This document shows positions 32,815 through 43,422 of a DNA stretch of 64,000 nt, in pieces. Source of the stretch: Linanthus parryae (lineage: Eukaryota > Streptophyta > Magnoliopsida > Ericales > Polemoniaceae); contig JALGPY010000009.1 in assembly GCA_023055425.1 (NCBI GenBank), positions 34,515,275-34,579,274 on the forward strand, in the 5' to 3' direction. The notes below the pieces were generated by a model that saw only the letters and a list, made by a program, of their open reading frames with translations, was not told where the DNA came from and did no database searches. The position numbers and the translations under genes are program-made. The first letter of the stretch is position 1. Each line of letters opens with the position of its first letter.

Positions 32815-34938
32815 ATGGCGGAAGGCCAAGGACAGATTAGCCTCACCACAGAGCAGCTACAAGTTTTGGTGGCTGAAGCTGTAGAGAAAGCATTGGCAGC
32901 AACATCTATACCGCGCCCGACCTCAATGCCATATAATCGATCAGGGAAAGCAATAATCCAGGCATTTGAGGCCGATCTTAAAGGAAGGGAGCCAGCAATT
33001 GTGGTGCCACCAATTCAGGCAGAAACCTTCTGTCTCAAGCTACGCACAATTCAATTTGCTCAGGATCAGTGCTCTTTTGCTGGGACAGACGAGGAAGACC
33101 CACATGCATTCATTGGGAGATTTCAGAGCCACTGTGGGCTAATTCGATATAGTGGGGTCACATCTGAAGTGCTCAAACTGATGCTCTTTCCTCATTGTCT
33201 CAAGGGAGCTGCTATGGATTGGCTGGACTCTATGCCATCCTGTTCAATCAAATCATGGGAAGAGTGTGTCACACTGTTCATGAGTAAGTTTTATCCTATC
33301 TCACGTGTGATTCAGCTTCAGAATGAGATCTGGACGTTCAGGCAAAAGCATGATGAATCACTTGTCAAAGCATGGCATCGCTTCAATCATTTGCTACGTA
33401 GATGTCCCAACCATGGTATTGACAAGCGACAGTTAATCCAGGTCTTCTATGATTCACTTGGACAGCCCAATAGAGACAAGATGGATATAGAAGCTGGGGG
33501 AAACTTCTTATTTAACTGTGATCATGAAGGGGCATATGCATTGATGAGATGCTTGGTTCAGCAAGAAGAGAGCATGGATTATCAGTACAGGCACATGGAA
33601 CTGGTAAGAGATGAAAAGATGGCTTATAACACTGTTCAGGTGAATGCGGTAGAGGTAGTGCATGAAGCAAATGTTTCAGAGATGCATCAGCAGCAGCCAG
33701 TACCACCATTAGAGTTGACCGATATGACAGGGATAATAAAGACGATGGCTCAGCACATGACAGACATGTCCACACAGGTCAGCTCTGTAGCAATTGCACT
33801 TCAAGTTGCTCAAGCAGAAATAAAAGATCTAAAGGAACAACTTGAACAAAGGGCACTGGGTAGTATTGTTGACACATCAGAGGGACAGGCTCAAGCCATC
33901 ACCACTCGAAGTGGTATTGCACTTACAGATCCTCCATATCCGAGTCATGCCAGAGCGGAAGCCTCAAAGGCGAAGGAACATGAAGTCTTCGATTCTGAGA
34001 AGACACCTGTCATGATCCCCCAATCAAAGGGCATGATTCACCAGGATGCAGAGAAATCTACCGAGGTACCACTTCCATCTTCTCCTTCTTCTTCAGAATT
34101 ACCATTTCCATTACGTACTAGGAAGAAGAAGGACGATTCTGAGGAATACAGGCGCTTTCTAAACGTATTTTCAAAACTTCACATTAATATTCCGTTGATT
34201 GAGGCACTTCAAAAGATGCCAAAATATGCAAGGTTTATTAAAGATGCAGTCCTTGGTAAGAAAGCGGTGGATGACTTTCAGAGAGTGAACTTAAATGAAC
34301 ATGTTAGTTCATGTGTTTTGCATGGACTACCTAAGAAAAAGAAGGATCCAGGTAGTTTTGTCATTGAAGCTACCTTGGGTGACGCCTACACGGGAAGGGC
34401 TCTCTGTGATCTGGGAGCGAGCGTGAATTTGATGCCGTTGTCGGTATTCAAAAAGCTAAGTGTGGGGGAGCCTCCAAGAACTTGTATCACTCTCCAATTT
34501 GCAGACAAATCATCCAAGAGAGCATGTGGGATGATAAAGGATGTCCTTGTGAGGGTTGGCAGCCTGATAATTCCTGCCGATTTTGTCATATTGGATATGC
34601 CAGCAGGTGATGTGCCTATCATTTTGGGCAGACCGTTCTTGGCGACAGGTCGTACTCTCATTGATGTAGAGAATGGGGAGCTGATTATGAGGGTCAATGA
34701 TGACATGGAGACGTTTCGGGTCTTCAAACCGACGCCCCAATACTCGTGGGAGTATCAGCCAGGGGTTCCATTTTCTGTGCCAATGAAGCGCCAAATCCCA
34801 GAGTTGTCGCAAGGGGATCCACCTGACTACTTGGAAAGAAATAAGCCATCAGCGGTGCACGCACATGAAGCAGTGCTTCAAATCCAACACAGGAAAGCTA
34901 AGCTGGAAGCGGCACAATGTGCCAGACCACCCTCGTGA
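32815..34938 (+). CDS. Gag-protease polyprotein of element F (Athila-like)
   Basis: An open frame of about 707 residues; the ATG at 32815 (GCGATGGCGG) is chosen because the frame upstream lacks a good start. Residues ~20-260 hold a plant gypsy Gag (retrotrans_gag-like) region, with WLDSMPSCSIKSWEEC and FYPISRVIQLQNEIWTF as landmarks. A coiled-coil-like segment follows near 300-350. The retropepsin active site is DLGASVNLMPLSVFKKL with the Asp near residue 532; the DLGAS form is usual in Athila, and IILGRPFL marks the flap-side end. No CCHC knuckle is seen. The product could assemble particles but cannot reverse-transcribe. The stop at 34936-34938 is followed at once by non-coding sequence. 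Confidence 0.9.
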   Translation: MAEGQGQISLTTEQLQVLVAEAVEKALAATSIPRPTSMPYNRSGKAIIQAFEADLKGREPAIVVPPIQAETFCLKLRTIQFAQDQCSFAGTDEEDPHAFIGRFQSHCGLIRYSGVTSEVLKLMLFPHCLKGAAMDWLDSMPSCSIKSWEECVTLFMSKFYPISRVIQLQNEIWTFRQKHDESLVKAWHRFNHLLRRCPNHGIDKRQLIQVFYDSLGQPNRDKMDIEAGGNFLFNCDHEGAYALMRCLVQQEESMDYQYRHMELVRDEKMAYNTVQVNAVEVVHEANVSEMHQQQPVPPLELTDMTGIIKTMAQHMTDMSTQVSSVAIALQVAQAEIKDLKEQLEQRALGSIVDTSEGQAQAITTRSGIALTDPPYPSHARAEASKAKEHEVFDSEKTPVMIPQSKGMIHQDAEKSTEVPLPSSPSSSELPFPLRTRKKKDDSEEYRRFLNVFSKLHINIPLIEALQKMPKYARFIKDAVLGKKAVDDFQRVNLNEHVSSCVLHGLPKKKKDPGSFVIEATLGDAYTGRALCDLGASVNLMPLSVFKKLSVGEPPRTCITLQFADKSSKRACGMIKDVLVRVGSLIIPADFVILDMPAGDVPIILGRPFLATGRTLIDVENGELIMRVNDDMETFRVFKPTPQYSWEYQPGVPFSVPMKRQIPELSQGDPPDYLERNKPSAVHAHEAVLQIQHRKAKLEAAQCARPPS

Positions 34939-34988
34939 GGTGGCAGAGGTAACTGGGTCGAGCCGTCGACCGTAAATTACAAGCGCTT

Positions 34989-35006
34989 GTTGGGAGGCAA
35001 CCCAAC
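34989..35006 (+). other. Hairpin downstream of gag in element F
   Basis: GTTGGGAGGCAACCCAAC forms a stem with loop AGGCAA. From memory, the stretch GCTTGTTGGGAGGCAACCCA is widely conserved after the gag or pol stop in Athila-type elements; its role is not known to me. Confidence 0.65.
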
Positions 35007-35545
35007 GTATTTTCATGCTTTAGTGTAGAGAGTGTGTTTTTAAATACTGTCGTGTGTGTTTTTCATACTGTATTTTTATCTGAGAGGTGAGAGAGTGAGG
35101 ATCTCACGTTTGAAATGAGTCTCTACAGGTTACAAGGTGAAGACGCGATTCGGACTCCCCTTCTTGATGCGCGCCGACGAGAATGCATAGAAACCAAGAA
35201 AGCCACTTGAAAATATTTAAAACGGATCAAAGACGAGAAATCACTCGAACTTGAGGAGTGATACTTATGTGAGCAAAACAAGTATGTCAAGAGATTTCCG
35301 GTGATATACGAGAATGCACGCATCGGGGTCCGAACGCGAAGAGATGAATTTATAGAACAAAAAAAAAAAAAAAGTTGGTGGATTTCGAGTCAAGAGTCGC
35401 GTAATAGCATGATTGGAGAATTTTCGTGAGTTTCGGGAACTCGCAAATGAGTTCTACGCGAGTTGAGGGAACTAACGGCGCGAACGGCATACGAATCGGA
35501 GTTCGGGAGGTCGAGGAGGCCACAAATGTACATCACCAACTCCAG

Positions 35546-35666
35546 ACTGATCTCAGGATCAGTGTACTGGTCTTAGGACCAGTTTTTACTTAGCCAAAAC
35601 GAGCAGAAGTGAAGAAACAGGGGGTCTGCTGGTCTTAAGACCATTCCCACTGGTCTCACGACCAGT
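35546..35666. repeat. Array of four short near-identical hairpins
   Basis: ACTGATCTCAGGATCAGT (35546-35563), ACTGGTCTTAGGACCAGT (35566-35583), TGGTCTTAAGACCA (35630-35643) and ACTGGTCTCACGACCAGT (35649-35666) share the plan ACTGGTC-4nt-GACCAGT. Loops differ while stems are kept. Confidence 0.85.
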
Positions 35667-35859
35667 CTGGGCTCCTTGTGTATTTTTGTCAAAAAGCAGG
35701 GGTATAATTTAAAAAAAAAAAAAAAAAATGGGTTCATCTCCTTCCTCAGTACTCAAACCCTCGACCCTCCCTCCAACCTCTCTCAAATCCGACCACTCTC
35801 CGGCGTTTCCCTCGATTCCCCGTCGTGTTTCCGGCCGGCCTTAAATTCCGGCGACTCTT

Positions 35860-36160
35860 CTCACTTCGGCGACCCCCAGAAGCACAAGCCCTCTCTCTCT
35901 CCGTCGAATTCTAGCCACCAACGACCACCGACACTGCCGTCCCAAATCCCGGCAGTGTTGAGGTGGTTTCCACGCCGTCTCTCAAGCCGCAGCAGCCTCA
36001 CCGTCTCTTCCTCACTCCGGCGACCCCAGCAGCCTCCGTCTCTCCCCCCGACGAGTTTCAAGCCGCCGCCACCACAAGTCCCCCCGTCCCGAATTCCGGC
36101 AATTTATGGTGGTGTCCCATCGCGTCTCCGGCCGCCTGTGAAGCCGGCGACCTCTCTTCC
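35860..36160 (+). repeat. Tandem duplication (~150 bp) in a CT/CCG-rich block of element F
   Basis: CTCACTYCGGCGA starts units at 35860 and 36011 and a third partial at 36160. Both full units carry CCCRAATYCCGGCA and a GTGGTTTCC or GTGGTGTCC segment. The base composition resembles a plant 5' untranslated region, so this may be captured host sequence. Confidence 0.6.
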
Positions 36161-39100
36161 TCACTCCGGCGAACCCGCAGAAGAAATCACCGGAACTTTT
36201 GGGATTTGCTGGGTTCTTCTCGCCTAATCAACCCCGACGACACAGGGTTGGGCGTTTTGTTGAAGAAGACGCCAGAAACACGAAATCAATTCGGCTAAGT
36301 GTTGCGAAGTCCCCTGAAGGTGCAGATTCGATGCTCTGTTCTTGGTTTGCTCTGCCTCTTGTCTTGCGGTCGTGGGTTGCACAGAAGGACGATGGTGAAG
36401 GTGGACCTGTTGGGTCGCGGTATTGAGCACAGGGCTTCGTGATTCATTCTCTGTTCTGCGTTGCGGCTTCTTGCTGCTGGTTCTTGCGGTTTTTGCTGCA
36501 ATACGCAGCTGCTTCTTCTTCTTTGCCTCTATTGCGCTCTGTTTCTTGCGAAGCTTCTTCCTCCTTCTGGGTTTCCTGCTTCGATTCTTGCTGCTTCTTA
36601 TTGGTGATTTGCAGGTTAGTTGGACGGTGGTGGTGATGATGGGTCTGGTTTTGGTGCAAGTTGCAGGTTGTAGGTACTGGTTTAGTGGTGTACTGGGTGA
36701 ACTAAGGCCAGGTTGTGAATGAGGAAGGCAAGGTGTTACAGTGGTGGTGTAATTGGTGAATAGTGGTGGATGGTTTTGGTGCAAGGATAGGCAGTTTAGG
36801 TGTTGGATGAGTTTTGAACTTGGACTGATTTTGTCGATCCAGCCCTGTTAGAATGGAACTCCAAGGCTTCAGGTATCGCTAAACTCTCTCTTTTAATTGA
36901 TTTGAGGCACTTGCATATGATTTGTTGGATTGATTGCTGAATTCGTCTGAAATATGCACTTAATTGGTCAATTTTGTCTACAGAACTTGTCACGTGCATG
37001 TAGCAAATATTATCTCTAAATTTGAATTGCTACTTTTTGTGCAATGAAACTGTTGAGAATTAAGGCGCCTGAGTCTGACTGTAGGAAGAAACAGAAAGTA
37101 GTTGAGGCATAGGATGACGATGCTCCTGAGTAGATTCACCGCACCTATTAGAATTGTCGAGTCCTCTTAATTGATCTCTAAATTCGTTGAGGACAACGAC
37201 GCATTCTAGTGTGGGGGGATTTTTAGTCTTGACTAGCTAGTCCGTGTTTGCATTAACCTGTCAGCATGTAGATTGTCAGTTCGTATTGTGTCGTATAGTG
37301 TCGTATTCGTGGTCCGTGTTGTGTTTAGTTATAGTGTCGTATAGTGTTGTATTAGCGGTGTATATATGTGTTAGTCGTTTGATTTTTGCACGTTTATTTA
37401 ATTGAGTCCACCTACCGAATTGAGTCAGTTTCGAGTCTTCCTTCGTGTCTGGCCTTGCATATAGAGTAGGAATTAGTGAAAAAAAAATGAAAAAATCCTT
37501 AAAAATTAAAAATTGAATTTTTAAGAGAAAGGGCAATCAAAATGAGTTGAACTTGGCGAGGGCTTAATGATAGAATTCTCTAGGAGTATGAAGATCCGAA
37601 GTGAGGCAGAGACGCGAGAATCTGGAGTAGGAAGACTTATAGAGCTAATGCACACTAGAAATGCAAGTAACTGTCTCTCAGACTTAGATATCCTACTAGT
37701 ACTACACCGCCGTCATTTAGGTAGTCGTCAACCCTCCTCGTAGTGGCAACGGAACAGTCGTGCGAGTGACTTTTATGGGGACCTCACGTCCCGTCTCACA
37801 GCCTAGGTCCACTAGTTACCCTCTTCGATCCATTTACCCCTTTTATTCACAGCCTCTAGCCTAGGAAGCCTTTCATTGTGACTTTCATCACTTGTTAGAA
37901 TGGCCCTTTCCTATGCGTCATGATAGAGGGAGTCGAGTTAGGGAGGTTCGATGAGGGTGTGCTGATTTGATACATTCGTTGTGGATACTCTTACAGGTTT
38001 CGTCCTACGAGGGGATGTGAGGGTGAGTTAGAGACGGCAGCACACTTCGGTGTGGCGGTGAATCGTGTCCTTACACCACGATCACAGGTGGAGTGCCGTA
38101 GTGCGTGACATTCTTTCCGCACAATATGGGGTGGGGTTGATTGATATTATAGGAGGACGTGCTAGTTTTTCATGTTATTCTCTATATCTTAGGTGATGAG
38201 GAGGATCGGTTGGAAAGCACGTATCACTTTGACTACCGAATTTTGTGAGTTGGTTTACATCGAGTGTGGGGGGTGTCGACGATTATTATTATATCTCTTT
38301 GACTTGACACATTCCACCCCCACGTCATCTACATGATATTTTTATCTCGTCGGGTTCATTCAGTATTACTTGTGCTCCATGTGTTGATTATTTGTGGGAA
38401 AAAAAAAGAAAAAAAAAATGAAAAAAAAGAGAGAGAATGAAAGGAAAGAGAAGGAAATAAAGGAGCGTGTTTTGGCAATTGCAAGGAAACCGAGGAAACC
38501 AGCTATAATTCTGTCTAACACTCTTTCACATTTGTGGCCGCGAGAACGGCGTTGCACCGGGATTGAGGGAATGAGGGCCGGAGTAGGTGAGATTCGGTTG
38601 GGTTCCTTGGATTTCGGTGAGGGAGTGTGAGAAACGGGTTAGGTGAGAATATCATGACGTCTAGGACTACGCTTCTAAATAGCCTATCCCACCCGTCCTA
38701 AGCCTTCAACAGTTTTAACCCGTGGATAAATAGCTCGGATGGTAAGCACTAGGGATATGTCTGATGAGTGTGTGAGTGCAAATTATTAAGTGCTCGTGCT
38801 TGTTCTGTCCAACGAAACTGGCCGCAAGTTCTGTCGATCATGGAGGTTGTAGATTTTCCAAAGGGGATATGAGAGCCTGATGACTTACCAGTTTGCTTAT
38901 CGAGATTGCCCAATCTCAACCAAAAAGAAATACTTTTGTGTGCGTGTGTAAATATGTGTTGTGTAGGATCGAGTCGTACCTTGCATTTGCATCATATCGT
39001 TGCATTGTTGAGTCGTATTTTGTTATTGAGTCGGCTAGTTAAGATTTGTATGCAACGGTGTTTCGAATAGTATGCAATTGTCTTGGCTCGTATCTTGTTG

Positions 39101-39163
39101 GTGGTGGGATGAAGTGAGAAGGTGGTTAAATTTTGATTTGTTGCTCGGGACGCGCAAATGGTA

Positions 39164-39177
39164 AGTGTGGGGGTATT
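39164..39177 (+). other. Element F polypurine tract
   Basis: AAGTGTGGGGGTAT lies directly before the 3' LTR. Similar AGTGTGGGGG runs at about 37208 and 38263 are not next to an LTR. Confidence 0.7.
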
Positions 39178-40761
39178 TGATAACTCTCTTTTAGGAGTTA
39201 TTTTAATACTTTCATATTACTTTTAATAGGCTTATTTCACATGATTTATATGTTATATGTGCGTTAATATGTGAATTTGACTATCTCTAAGCCTAAGAGT
39301 GAAAAGTAGTGTTTCTAGCCTATTTGTGCGTGTTTTCTCTCATATTTGCTATGATAATTGCACGGGTTGTTTAGTGTTGTGTATCTCAGGTAAACGAGGT
39401 GCAATGGAGCTTATGAGAAGCTTGGATATGCTTGGAATGGAGCTAGATGAAGAGAGGAAAAGGAGGAGCACAAACGAAGAGAAGTTGGAAAAGTCACACA
39501 GGACCAGCCTGCACTCTTTTCGATGCCCAGGAAAATCTACAAAGAATTTTGAAGCAAGGCTTGCGGCATTGGAAAGTAGACATCCGTAGCTTTCCAACGG
39601 TATATGGTAGGCCCGAAGACGAGTCCGTATGAGGGAGATACAGCCCGCGCAAAATCAGCAAAGAATTCTGTCCGGGAATTACAAAGTAGAGGGGCTGAAG
39701 TGCAATTTCGGCATATTTTCATTAAAAAGCGTGCCCAGCTGGTAGAAAACGGGGAGAACGACCTAAGAACAGGATATTGACGCATCTTTGAAGTCTTGGG
39801 AGCTAGGGAAGAAGGGAGAACAAGCTTGGAGCAAGGATCATCAACTACATTGAAGATTTTCGCGTTTGATCTTCGTTTCTTCATCTTTTCTTCATGAACT
39901 TCATTATTTTGGATATGTTGAACCATATTATGTCTAGCTAAACACTTTAAGCTAGGTGATTGATGAGAAACTAGGGTTTGTTGGATGATTTTCCGGATTT
40001 TGGACATGATACATGCGTTTGCTTAAAGTTTATGAATGTTCTAGTTATCCTACATATTCTTGAACTTCATTCTTAGTATTCTTGGCTTGATCACCCTTAG
40101 GATACTAGTCGTTGAGATTGTTGCACGAAAGTGAACTTTTTGATACATGTTAAAGAATATTGTAGGTAATCTTGTGGTTTCTTGAGACCGAGAGGAGATA
40201 GAAACTTGATTAATCGTGTGAGGGTAGTTTCAATTGATTTTTGTTAGAACTTAGTGAATTCGGTGGACCGATAGGACCCGATGAATGAGCCTAACAAATC
40301 AATTAGATTGTAGTGATAGACGGAGGTGGACCGAGAGGACCCGAAATCTATTGTTTACACAAATTCACGTGAGATCGAGAGAAGATCGTGATGAGTATTA
40401 CCCGATATAACTAGAACGTGAGTAGAGTGTTTCATGCATAATTCCGGAAATCGTTAACAACCCTAGGGACATCAATTACCTAGTTCTTCCTCATTAATCG
40501 TAATCAAATCACACTTTATTTTTGTTTAAAATTGAAAACCCTTGAAAAATATTTAGTTACTTGTTATTTAATTTCGTCGCTTGTTTGTGGGCGACAACGT
40601 TATAAAATCAAACACTTTTTACCGGTTACTTAGGTATCATAAATTTAATTCTTAATTAGCTAATAATCGTCTATTTCCCTTGGGTTCGATACTCGGAGTC
40701 GTAAAATACTCCACTTACTACTTGACCGTGCACTTGCGTATACACGTAAGAAAACGTGTCA
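39178..40761 (+). repeat. Element F 3' LTR
   Basis: 1584 bp partner of 31094-32677, followed by the target duplication AGTAC at 40762-40766. Confidence 0.95.
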
Positions 40762-41189
40762 AGTACACGCCTTTATAACTACCCAGTTACGGTGTAGCAT
40801 TTAACGCTACCAAAATCACAATAATCCACAACTAGAATATCTAGTGACTTCAAGTCTAAGGATGACAATACCATTGCACCGCGAGAAGCACTTGTGACTC
40901 AACATAACGTGTATGTATCCTTCTCGGAGATGGGTCAATCCAGTGCAACATTCCCTAATGCACACCTATGTGTTGGATCGTGATATCTCCATATCAATCC
41001 AACCCCATACTAGTCTATAGATGATTGTCCCATTAATAATTATAATGGACTAGGGATATTTAAGATAAACAACACAATTGTAAATCTAAGGACTTCATTA
41101 TATTAAATATCCAATAAATAATAAATGAATTTCTAGCCACAAGTAAATTCGTACTAAACTAGATTGCCTCTAGGGCATCTATTCCAACA
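40762..41189 (-). repeat. Element C left LTR, inner part
   Basis: Continues the LTR broken at 31093 and ends TTCCAACA at 41189, next to the polypurine tract of the C interior (41190-41199). Confidence 0.9.
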
Positions 41190-41203
41190 GTCTCCCACTT
41201 GCA

Positions 41204-42755
41204 CTAGAGCCAATCTGGCGCATCTCGTATGCCCATACTCCTAGTGTGCCCTTCATGCTTCCACTGCGTGAGGGGCTTTGTAAGCGGGTCTGACAGATTA
41301 TCATCTGTAGGAATCTTGCATATCCGAACGTCTCCCCTATCGATAATATCTCGAATCAGATGAAACTTCCTGAGCACGTGCTTGGACTTCTGATGCGATC
41401 TTGGTTCCTTTGATTGCGCGATCGCCCCAGTGTTGTCACAGTACAACTCAACTGGATCCGCAATGCTAGGGACCACACCAAGTTCAGAAACAAACTTTCT
41501 GATCCAAACAGCTTCCTTTGCTGCGCCATTTGCAGCAATGTACTCAGCCCCTGTTGTAGAATCAGCTACCGTCTCTTGCTTGGAACTCTTCCAGCTCACC
41601 GTTGCTCCATTCAGGCAAAACACATATCCCGATTGTGATCTAAAGTCATCTCTGTCGGTTTGGAAGCTTGCATCAGTGTAACCCCTTACACGCAACTCTT
41701 CCTCACCGCCAAATATCAAAAAAGAATCCTTAGTTCTTCTCAAGTACTTTAGGATGTTCTTGACTGCAATCCAGTGACTCTCACCCGGATTGGATTGGTA
41801 TCTGCTTGTCATACTCAAGGCATATGACACATCTGGTCTAGTACATAATATGGCATACATGATAGATCCTATGGCCGAGGTAGGGGTGAGCAGAAACCCG
41901 CACAACCCGACCAACCCGGCCGGTCCGAGCCGAACCGATCAAAAACGGGTAAAAAAATAGTTTTAATGATTGGGTATGGGTATATTTAACCCAGACCCGC
42001 TAAGAAACGGGTGGGGCGCGGGTACAACAATGCTAAACCCGAATAAACCCGGACCGATCCGTGTAGGGATGTAATATATAACATCTAACCCACTACCCTA
42101 ATTTATTTCTACCCAGCCGCCCCCTGTTTTGGTGAGACAGAGAATGAAGAGAGAGAGAGAGAGAGGAGAAGAAGATGAAGAAGAAGATGAACAGTTGAAC
42201 ACCATCGTCCGTGCGCCTACAATCAGCGTTCGGTAACATCTTGAATCGTAACACTCTCTCTCTCTTCTTCACTTTCACGATCGATTGGAACTCCAGTTAC
42301 AGGTCACTCTTCTCCACCTCCGATCTACACTTCCACCATTATTTCAGATTTCTTCTCCACCTCCGATCTTACTTCGCCATTATTTCCGATGAGTTCGCCT
42401 CTGTAGAAGATGACCGGGTTTTACCCGAAATCACCCGAAATCAGCCCGGACCCGATGAACCCGAAATCGTCGGGTTTGGTGGTTGTCCGATTGGGGACGG
42501 GTTTGCATCAAGCATAACCCGATATTTCGGGTCGGTCAGCCAAACGGGAAAATACCCGGCCGAACCGACCCGTGCTCTGCCCTAGGCCGAGGCATAGGGA
42601 ATTCTACTCATGCGTTCCTTTTCAATCTCATTGGAAGGACAACCACTCTTTGAAAGAGTGATTCCATGTGAAATGGGCAAAAATCCCTTCTTGGAATCTT
42701 GCATGTTGAACCGTTTCAACACCTTGTCAATATATGTACTTTGACTTAGGCCTAG
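41204..42755 (-). pseudogene. Element C pol, C-terminal part (reverse transcriptase end and RNase H), split
   Basis: The - strand encodes the RNase H end of Pol (SWKSSKQETVADST, with TTGAEYIAA where element B has TTEAEYIAA, then KSKHVLRKFHLIRD), collinear with residues ~1050-1326 of element B. The Glu-to-Gly change lies near 41548 and may affect an RNase H acidic residue. Element E interrupts the frame at 41881-42584 and element G at 42756, beyond which the gene continues at 57597. Confidence 0.9.
41881..42584. mobile_element. Element E: non-autonomous hAT-superfamily transposon
   Basis: The 704 bp element begins TAGGGGTGAGCA and ends TGCTCTGCCCTA, imperfect 12 bp inverted termini of the hAT kind, with a perfect 8 bp duplication GGCCGAGG (41873-41880 and 42585-42592). 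Subterminal regions are dense in ACCCG/CGGGT motifs, as expected for transposase binding. No transposase is encoded. The interior has a GA-dinucleotide run at about 42150-42166 and unassigned sequence. Confidence 0.92.
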
Positions 42756-42788
42756 TGTAGATAGTGCTTTCTGAGCTGACAGATCTTG

Positions 42789-42798
42789 GCCACGTGGC
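42789..42798. promoter_or_regulatory. G-box palindrome in element G LTR
   Basis: GCCACGTGGC is a perfect palindrome with the CACGTG core bound by plant bZIP and bHLH factors. It lies about 390 bp before a TATA box and is kept in the 3' LTR at 57021-57030. Confidence 0.5.
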
Positions 42799-43182
42799 AA
42801 CCATCCAGCACACCATATTGTGCTCCACACACACTGGATCACCAGCCGCGCTGATCCATGTGGGGGCTGCGAGACAGAGCCCTCGCATACCACTGCACGG
42901 GACTTGTAGGGACTTAGTGGTTTGGAGGCTAGAGTAAGTCCTGTCGCGTGCGAGCCAAGCCCGTGCGCGACCTTTAGTAACTGTTTTGAGAGATTTATGG
43001 CACGAGCTCCATAAACCCGGTCAATCCGGTCAAACCCGGTCAACCTCGTAACGGTTCCGGTATTCGCGCATAACGTGCTGTAACGGTCCCTATATACGCG
43101 GACGAACGTGCCATTGTGGTTAAGATAATTAAGCCGCCATTGATGGGCGCATTAACCACACTGCAACGGTCACATTCTCCGT

Positions 43183-43190
43183 TATATATA
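43183..43190 (+). promoter_or_regulatory. TATA box in element G 5' LTR
   Basis: TATATATA in the sense orientation, about 240 bp before the gag ATG. A second TATATA lies at about 43091. Confidence 0.5.
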
Positions 43191-43422
43191 GGACGTTAAA
43201 CTTTCCATACAAAGGAGAACACACTAGCCATACGCGGAAGCTCTGCCGAACCTCTGTCTCTCTCTCAGACATTACTACTTCCTTACTCTCTCCCTACACA
43301 CAACCCAACTCTTCCTGTGCTATCTCTGATCCTCTACTTACGGTGTACACGGAGGTCTCCCCGTCGGAATCTCTTGTGCACATTTTGGTGAACCCGACGT
43401 GAACTTACCATCAAAAGCAACC

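Larger units (their letters stand above)
34939..39177 (+). other. Element F long non-coding 3' region
   Basis: This 4.2 kb stretch replaces pol. It holds a conserved-looking hairpin at 34989-35006, an array of four short hairpins (35546-35666), an A-run at ~35711-35728, a CT/CCG-rich 5'UTR-like block with a ~150 bp tandem duplication (35860-36160), short CGTATAGTGTCGTAT-like repeats near 37285-37360, a purine-rich tract at about 38397-38465, and three AGTGTGGGGG motifs (37208, 38263, 39164). ORFs inside show no known domain. Confidence 0.7.
31094..40761 (+). mobile_element. Element F: gag-protease-only Athila-like gypsy element (TR-GAG type)
   Basis: The 9668 bp element has two 1584 bp LTRs (31094-32677, 39178-40761) beginning TGATAACTCTC and ending ACGTGTCA, and a perfect 5 bp duplication AGTAC. 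A tRNA-Asp-type primer binding site follows the 5' LTR. Only gag and protease are encoded; no reverse transcriptase, RNase H or integrase is seen in the 4.2 kb that follow. By eye the LTRs differ at two positions (near 31253/39337 and 32375/40459), so it moved recently, presumably with enzymes from an autonomous relative. It lies in the LTR of element C. Confidence 0.95.
42756..43382 (+). repeat. Element G 5' LTR
   Basis: 627 bp, TGTAGATAGTGC to TTGTGCACA. The next bases, TTTTGGTGAACCCGACGTGA, should hold the primer binding site; I do not assign the tRNA. Confidence 0.93.

Noticed and set aside
35546..35666. Rho-independent terminators
   Set aside because: Stems lack a following T-run and the context is a plant retrotransposon.
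36224..36784. 186-codon ORF in the 3' region of element F
   Set aside because: Low-complexity Lys/Gln/Arg/Thr-rich sequence opposite a CT-rich block, with overlapping ORFs in other frames.
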